Of a stretch of DNA of 64,000 bases, positions 56,912-64,000 are shown in pieces. This DNA comes from Candolleomyces eurysporus (lineage: Eukaryota > Basidiomycota > Agaricomycetes > Agaricales > Psathyrellaceae). The position numbers and the translations under genes were made by a program. Numbering within the stretch: position 1 is the stretch's first letter; the number at the start of each line of letters is the position of its first letter. The notes beneath the pieces are model-generated. The model saw only the letters and a list, made by a program, of their open reading frames with translations, had not been told where the DNA came from and made no database searches. The DNA is taken from contig JANBPK010000857.1 in assembly GCA_027579435.1 (NCBI GenBank), forward strand, positions 62,001 through 126,000, written 5' to 3'.

Positions 56912-59530
56912 ATGAATATAGCTGACAAGGCCGACTACGCCATTTTCGTGGTTGTTTCTCAAAGTTCCGGCACCGGTAAATCACGTTTGATACATGAGCT
57001 GGGCCAATACATCTCGACCATTCAACCTTCGTCTCGCGGTAGAACCGGGGGGTACGAATTCACGTTTATTCCAGGTTCTCCCTTAGCGTGGTTTGACAGG
57101 AAAGCGTATCCCCTGTCGGACTGCTTATCCGGCCGGGATCGTCTTATTCGACTGTCGAACCCTCCAGTGACCTATCTGCGACGATGTGAAATTATTTCGG
57201 AACGCTCTTCCGCATGATCTTGGGATTTCTCAATCGGTGCAAAGTCTCCTTGAGTGATTGGCATAGGTCTATGTCTGACGGCTGGAGAAGCGGGAGGACT
57301 TCTGTGCCGATGCGGTCAGGTACTCACAGGTATGACACAACAACAGTACTCGCCGACTGGTATTCCCGGAATGACAAGTCACAGATGTTCGTAGCTAAAG
57401 GTGGTGATTTCGCCGGTGTTCGGGACGCATTTGTCAAGCCGAAGACTGTCTTTGGCTTCGAGTGGCCAGTGTCCCACCTTCAAGACGCGATCTTTTCCGA
57501 TCTCGGCTGGGGCCAGCTTGCTAGATATGCTTCTTGAGGGAAGGAAATGGTGAAACGAGTACAGATGCCCTTGACGCTCACAGGATACCTTCAAGCTACG
57601 ACCCAAAGCGGTGAGCTCCTTCGAAGAGGCCGATACCTTAGAGTGGGATCAATTTGGTTTTCGGTCGACNGAGCCGAGTGCATTTGATATGTACTACCAT
57701 TTCCTTGACACACTCAATGGCTGGAATCGATAGGCCCAGTTTGCCACGTTCCTGTACACGTCGACGCATATATGAAAGCCCGTCCCTGCTTCATCGGCCC
57801 GAATTTATGAAGGGCATTCAACGACCCTGCTCAAGGGAATTGCTCTCTCCAAACACTCGAGCAATTATCGATCTGTTGCCCTTATGTCTCGCTTTGGACG
57901 TCCGCTGTAAGCTCCCCATTTTTCCTGCTGTCCCAAGAACCAGGGATTGATCTTGATCGATGGGTCTCCCGATAGGTTTTGGCCGCTGCTCGAAGCAGAC
58001 AATTATTACTCCCTGAGAGGACAGCGCGGCGTGCTCAGCCTTGCCTGTCACAATTAGCTGGGTGCCGTTATGTATATGTTGGCTATGAAGTGCCTCTAAG
58101 GGAAGCTGTACTCGCGTGTTTTGATCTTCGGTTGGGCATCGATCATGACTGTCGCCGTGGGTTGTCCGATAGGGTTGAGGAAGGGCTTGTGCGAAATCAT
58201 ATGAGGCTGGAATATTATAGTGTTTCGCAGAATCGTGAGTTCTCTTGGTCGGGGTATTCGACTGAGCCGCTATTAGCAGATGTTATTCAGTTTTGTTTAT
58301 TTAGCCCTATTCCCCGTGTTGATGAACGTAATCCCTCAGGTTTCTGCGCAAGTGATATAGTGACTCATTGGAGAGGCAGTCTCATTCATCGACATCCCCT
58401 CTCACGCGAACTGGATGGGGGTCGTGGGTGGTCAACCTGGGTGAGCGGAGCTCGAGAGATTTTTGGCCGGTTTTTGCTGCTGACGGCTTATGACAACGAT
58501 ATGCGAGAGGACACCAAAGTTAACGGAAAGAGTCCTTGTTTTAGCACGGATGCACTGTCGACGCCTTTTTTGGGCCACTTGTTTCAGCCGGTTCATGCAG
58601 CTAAAGCTCCGGATCCGGGAATGCATGCCAGATGCTGCTACAACCGCCACTACTACTCGTGCCGCTGCGACCACTGGCGAAGATGAGAAGTCCAGGATGG
58701 GCAAGGTGCCAGAGCTAGTATGCACGCCCTTTTCTCTTTTTTCTGAAGCGTTGGGAATGGGGTGGTACGGTTCACAAAGCTTGGGAGGCTCAGGGATTCA
58801 GGTTGTGGAGCCGAGTAAAGAATGCTTTATGCCGTGTTCATCCACGGGATGGCGTACACTATGTATCGGGAACGAATCGACCGTGATCGTTTTTCGATGT
58901 CATTATCTCTGTGCCTTGCCAAGTCGGACGAGCTCTCATATCGGGAAATGTCTACCATTTTCGTTCGGTCTGCATCGAGGAAGGTAAAGCGATGGCGTGG
59001 GTATCGGACCAAGACGATGCTGAAAACCTCATGCCTCCGATGATCAGGAGTGCGGCAGTACCCCAATGGCATATTGTATGCTGGTCGTGGAACTTGGGGT
59101 TTCTCCTGAAGATCTCTCTGGTGACATGCCTCGGATTGGGGCCGACAGCGCAAGAGCAATTGCAACAGCCTGAATGCCCCGTAAAGTCAAAGAACCTCCC
59201 TCAGCGCGACGGTGAACGGGAACAAAAAGAGGAATCCACAGCGCCGCAGCGATTACGGTACAGTACTCATGCTTACGAATCGATATCCAGCACATATAGA
59301 CAAATCGCCGAATCAAAGGAGCCAGAACTGGGGCATTCGAGCAATGCCCTCCGGACTAGGAGGCCCTTGGATGAGTATGATCGTCAGGGGGCTAGGTACG
59401 CCGAAACTCACACGGCTGTCTGAGAGTAATTCTGGTCGAGAGGATGAGGAAGTTGGGCCGGTGAGGGTTTGGTGGGTGAAGAGATCTAGATCGTTTCTTG
59501 GACTTTGTTCTATTCCTGGAACGTCCTTAT
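56912..59530 (+). pseudogene. Decayed P-loop NTPase gene of an expanded basidiomycete family
   Basis: The start region contains S-S-G-T-G-K-S-R-L-I-H-E-L, a Walker A form typical of a large lineage-specific family in Agaricomycetes (some members are compared with Crinkler/RHS P-loop proteins; I am not certain of this link). Downstream pieces in changing frames look related: E-E-A-D-T-L-E-W-D-Q-F-G-F-R-S (57620-57665), H-F-L-D-T-L-N-G-W, S-R-F-G-R-P-L, I-L-I-D-G-S-P-D-R-F-W (57950-57980), L-R-G-Q-R-G-V-L-S-L-A-C (58010-58045), and a later Y-C-M-L-V-V-E-L-G-V (59075-59105). At least six stops or shifts, plus an N at 57670, break the frame, more than sequencing errors alone would explain. The original product and role are unknown. 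Confidence 0.45.
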
Positions 59531-61706
59531 AGAGAAGATACAGTAGCAAGCGCTCAACGGGCGCTAGTAGTTTCAGGTTTAGCGTGGAAAATGTGTGAAC
59601 GTCAACGTTAACAATTGAATGCATTCATCGGGCACCGTTGATCTAAACCTCATTACAAGTGCCAGTCTCCCTACCCGCCTTGAGCTCTTCGAACAGGCTG
59701 TCGGCGACGATGAATAGCGACGTTCCAGCACGAATGTCTGTGGTTAGGGAGACAGTATAGCTTACTGCACAGTGTATGATCACAAGCCAATTCACAGCCC
59801 AAAACACTCTGAGGTCGACAGAAACCGCCCCGTCCTGATACTTGAAAGGTTGGCAAGAAACCCAGTCTGGACATCTTGACCGACTGAATAGTACGGAGAA
59901 CGGCTTGTTTCTAGCAGCATAAATGGTGTACAGGTATCGTTTCTATACTGTGGCGCAGGAAGATCCGTCAGAAGACGAAGGGATTGCTAGCCGTTCAGCA
60001 CCAGCTACACTTTAGGTAACCACCACGTTTTCCTATCATCAGCCATGTTGCGGAATTGTTTGCCCTCACCATGAAATGGAGCCCCTCGTGAGGGGTTATT
60101 TCATACATAGGCATTAAAGGCAGTGTACTCCCTTCAGTCACTCAGCATTTTCACCTTGAACTACCTGTACTTTCCTGACTCCCCGAGAAGCTGCGGCGCG
60201 ATTCCATCTCGCAATTAGGACTATCCAGAGAAACCACGCGCGCAACCAGAATGACGGCCGATCAACCTTGGAAACCTACACACTGCACGCGCACACACAC
60301 ACGTCTCTACCTACTCAAGACTGTACACCTTGATGCGTCAGTTCGTCGGTCTGCTAGTGATTGGTGACCGAGTCACGAGAAAAGACCACTCGCATGCATA
60401 AAGGCTTGACTCCGAGACCACAGCCGACTTTGGTATCGGGTGCTACGAAGAACTTCAGTTTCGATATCGGCATTTCTCACTAAGGATTCACTACCGGGGC
60501 ATTCTCTATTCCTCAATTTCGACCAGAACACACCGAGTTGGATACGTCACACTTCCGACGACACCGGTCGTTCCTTAGACGCCACGGTCTCACTTTCCTG
60601 CCCGATACGCGACGTCACCAATTGTACCCAGGTGCATTTGCGTGGGTTATATCCCAGGTCCTGGGACCAGTCGGAGATTGACCATCCGTGCATCCACATG
60701 TGCAAATCGCCAGATGGGGTGCATGAGTGTTGGGGTCAGGTAGGGTCAGGTCAATCGGAGAGGGCGAGAATAAGCGATTGCTAAAGGCAACGCGACGGTG
60801 CACTGGTTACCCGCCGATTATACCTGCGACGCTCTACGTGTACGTAGAAATATTACGTTGACTAAGCGCCGGTGATCTTCCTATCTTTCATTGGAGCTTC
60901 CGTCTACGTATGGTGAATTTGAGATTAGGCCATGCAAAGCGAAAGCCTGGCACTGGCATACACCGCTTGAATCACACATTTGCAGTTCTCATCGTTGAGT
61001 GCGTCCTTCTCGGATCTGAGAACTCCTCGAACTGCTAAGTACGCCTGTGTGGGCGCGCTGAGGTTTTTGATCTGTACGTTCGGGATCGACGTAGGCCTCG
61101 CGAGGGCCCAGACCGCCGCGACGCGATGATGAATGATTTCTCTTCCCTGGTTGCTTTCCTCAAAATTATTACTTTAAATTTGATGGCAACCGGCTGCTGT
61201 AAATATTCTGATCACCGGGACATGGAGGAGTAGAGTCGAGCGGAGAGGGGTTTCCGTCGTCTGTTGTTTGGCAAAACAGCACTTACAATCTGGTGTTACC
61301 AGAGTTAACTGCATCGATACTTCTTTATTCCTTTCTTATCCAAATATGTTCGAGCTTAAATCCGTCACAAAGGCTGTTGAATTGCTATTGGATCTTGACA
61401 GGGGCAATGGCACCCGCTGTACAATATCCCGGGCTCAATACATTTACCCATGGGCCCGAGCGCCGCCGTCCTTTGATCTCAGGGTCACCCATACGTTACA
61501 GGCTTTCATAACTCATTTAGAGTTCGCCATCGAAACGGATATAAGTACGAGGGGTAGCTGACGTTGACCTTCCCCTGCGAGGCTTTACTCCACACAAACC
61601 AGTCGACTGCGTCACTGCGAGCTTTCCCTTCCTTTCAGCTCACTGTTATTCACACTCGGCGACAACCCCTTGATTTCTCCTCACATCGATTCCGCGCCGA
61701 AAGATC
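59531..61706. other. Gene-poor interval with promoter of the next gene
   Basis: The open frame at 60440-60784 has no recognisable content. A short CA repeat lies near 60290-60302. A TATAAG motif at 61540-61545 is 162 bp upstream of the next ATG and could be its TATA element. Confidence 0.4.
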
Positions 61707-62387
61707 ATGTCGACCCCTCCTCAATCTTCGGATTTTACACAATTGTACGGGCATCTCCCTTCTGTTTTCCAGCCCCACGATTTTGCACAACGAGGAGCAC
61801 GTACCGTAAGCCATGTTTCCATGTTCTGCATTTAGCTCAGGACACCGACCAGGTCTTATCTATAGAGATGGCGTGAAAACATCCTACCCACCCTCCAAAA
61901 CCTTTCCGAATTGCCTCAAGGCCTTGAATTACGCAAAGGATACCACTATCAGCCTCCCCGCTTCAATTATGGATGGAAATTATCAGAAAACGAGCTATCG
62001 CGTATCGCTCAGCAACGTGGGTTTGCAGTCGCATCTAGGAATCCCGCTGGTGGGCTTGATGTCCTTTGGATGACGAGTCTCTTGAACGACGTTCTTGCCG
62101 CGTCTTCATCGTTCAAGGGGTATGTCCGGATCGACCAAGTCAGCGACTCGACGACGACGGTCCCGGTTTACTGCATCACACTTGCGGACAGCTATCGGTC
62201 GGGAAATCAAAAGCCTGCGTCCGGACAGGTAGACCAAATACGAACCTTGTTAGGGCTGGACGCAGCCAACGCCCAGCTGGGTTGGCATTTGGATGGCAAG
62301 TGGTGTAATTGGCAGTGGATGACTTCAGACGAGGTGGCAGCTGAGGAAAGGCAGAGGAGATCGTTTGATGACCGCAGGCGGCGATGA
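61707..62387 (+). CDS. Hypothetical 206-residue protein, two exons
   Basis: ATG at 61707 (M-S-T-P-P-Q-S-S-D-F). Exon 1 (61707-61805, 33 codons) is joined by a 60 bp phase-0 intron (61806-61865, gtaagc...tatag) to exon 2 (61866-62387). Exon 2 contains Y-H-Y-Q-P-P-R-F-N-Y-G-W-K-L-S-E-N-E-L, W-M-T-S-L-L-N-D-V-L, V-Y-C-I-T-L-A-D-S-Y, an L-G-W-H-L-D-G-K-W part and a basic end (F-D-D-R-R-R-R), TGA at 62385-62387. The frame is clean, with no Ns. The pattern P-P-R-x-N-Y-G-W followed by an aliphatic helix recalls small uncharacterised basidiomycete proteins, but I cannot assign a function. No signal peptide or membrane helix is visible. Confidence 0.7.
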
Positions 62388-64000
62388 TTGAGCAATGTTT
62401 TCTCCTCGAAAATCGCACCACGTTCCCAGCATGTTGCCCTTGCTTTCCGGACCTTTGGTTTCGTTTTACTTTTACATTACGCCATCTTGTATATTAATTC
62501 ATTTGTAGTATTAATGGTAGACTAATCGAAGACGTCAATGAATTGTTAGCATGGAGGTTTTACAAACGTGCCTACTCTAAAAAGGGTATCTCTAGGCGAG
62601 TGAGCTACGAAAGCTACGCTTAACGCGCCACAGCATGGGAGGTGAATTCGAGAGAGTAGAGCTCAGTGAAAGACCCAACGTTCAACTCCCGCACCGTGGA
62701 ACCTTGCTCAGGCGATGCCAGGAAGTTCGTGGCGTATCTGTTCGGGATGAAGGATAAGGATTCACTGAGCACTAATGTCAGATGATACGTCAACAAAGAC
62801 TAACCTGTCAGCTCTGCAATCAGCAGGTGAGTTCCATCGCTTGAAACAGCTACGGACAGGCACCGTCGACTCGGGTCTCTAGAACTTGGATGAAGAGATG
62901 AAACACGCGGGCAGTTTACTAGACAGTTTCATTAATATCGACAGGGAATGATGGACCAGAAATGACAGACTTTGCGGTGACTCCGCACCGATTCCGTCGA
63001 CGAAAGATTTTTCTATTCAGGAACGGAGCCTAAGGAGGTTTAGCTGCGCTTGACTTTGGGGTATCACGGTTCCGTGACTGTCAACGTAATGGAGGGAGTC
63101 TGGAACCCGTCCGAACAGAGTAACACCCAGCCAAGTTGATTGAGTCAGCGAGAGACCTTGGTTTAGTGGCGGGGGCTGGGAAATACACCCTCAAGCCTAG
63201 GTATTTCCACGAACGTCTCCCAGATCAATTACAGTGCACTCTTCGCGGTGAGCCATCGGTTCTGAGCGGCTTCCCAGGACCTATTGTTGGCCAGCGGCCA
63301 CATCCCCGGTCCTCGTGAAAGAGAGCAATCCTGGGACTGACAGATGCCGGCCAATGGTCCCCAGGACGGCTCGAAAAGCCAGTGGACTATCATAGTCAGC
63401 CAAAGAGGTCGCCTTTCGAGATCCTAGTTCTGAAACTGTGCAAAGGTCCACCCGGCTAGCTAGACAGTCATTTGCGATAAATATCGGCCGAAGTAGTGAT
63501 CAGTATCGAGTCCAGTCGCCAGAATTTGTGTCTAGCAGAGGAGAGAAGCGGGTTACATTCCAGCAAGCATATTTTCGACGAGGTTGCCGGATCCGCTAGT
63601 CGCAAAGGCGGTGGGCAGATGCAAGGAAGGACATGCATGGACAAACAGGCACCATCCCTCATCATTTCTGAGTTCTCACGCCGACTATCCTTACCAGCAA
63701 CCACCACCACATAAGGCGACCGTACGCTAAGGGATGGCGTCAAAGCCATTGAACGCGGTGGATGATTACCCTTCTCTTCTATGGATTGCGTGAGTCTCTC
63801 ATTTCGTTCTACATAGCCGAAGATACCCAGACATTTTGCAGTATTCCTTCCGTCGTACTCGTCTCCGCGTATTTTGCCAACAAATGGTACAAGGCCTACC
63901 AGTTAAGGGTCCATGGTATTGGAAGAGGAGGTGCGTGGATGTATGGTCATAAATCTCAGTTTTAGCGTTCTTAGAAGTATCTCTTCAGCCTCCGGGTTCC
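62388..64000. other. No gene recognised
   Basis: Contains the 3' flank of the hypothetical gene, then short open frames without recognisable domains (for example 63136-63318 and 63762-63965). A partial gene at the right edge cannot be excluded. Confidence 0.4.

Noticed and set aside
60440..60784. 114-codon open frame
   Set aside because: No recognisable motif, no intron structure, and composition like the surrounding intergenic DNA.

Overview
The window is nuclear DNA of a filamentous basidiomycete, probably an Agaricomycete. Protein-coding genes are split by short introns of about 50-80 bp with GT/GC...AG borders. SMC3 and a GEN1/Yen1-type nuclease are recognisable housekeeping genes, and the rest is dominated by an expanded family of NACHT (NLR-like STAND) NTPases of the kind typical of mushrooms and their relatives. 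The species cannot be named from the sequence. Many single Ns follow homopolymer runs and often act as extra bases, so several apparent frameshifts are probably sequencing artefacts.

Layout. 333-2534 (-): a dead NACHT copy with a stop inside Walker A. 3188-6980 (-): a large disordered RING-H2 protein with an N-myristoylation-type start. 6981-9784: no gene seen. 9785-13016 (+): two tandem, N-terminally truncated NACHT copies. 13264-16732 (-): a NACHT-TPR protein. 17225-21573 (-): SMC3, sharing a 245 bp divergent promoter with NACHT gene C (21819-24135, +). 24266-24738: a fragment of a TPR-CHAT gene. 24983-30628 and 38979-44669: two copies of a ~5.65 kb direct segmental duplication, each with a four-exon NACHT gene and the 3' end of the GEN1-like gene. 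Between them lie a TPR-CHAT gene (31053-35279, +) and NACHT gene D (35633-38879, +). 43256-46496 (-): the complete GEN1/Yen1-like nuclease. 46814-47306 (+): a small unknown gene. 48209-50189 (+): a CorA-like two-TM protein. 52193-55197 (-): NACHT gene E. 50240-50448 and 55951-56158: two inverted copies of a 208 bp MITE; the second lies inside a larger foldback element. 56912-59530: a decayed P-loop gene. 61707-62387 (+): a clean two-exon unknown gene.

How the parts may work together (inference). The NACHT proteins share one exon plan: a disordered N-terminal exon ending in a short conserved F-x-G-A-x-x-F-x-M motif, then a NACHT exon, then two short C-terminal exons. They carry no WD40, ankyrin or TPR repeats, except the separate NACHT-TPR protein. 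A TPR-CHAT (caspase-like) protein sits inside the same array. NLR-type switches beside a CHAT protease suggest a fungal self/non-self recognition or regulated cell-death locus that evolves by tandem duplication, truncation and patchwork exchange around two DNA-maintenance genes. No gasdermin-like or other obvious executioner was recognised in the window.
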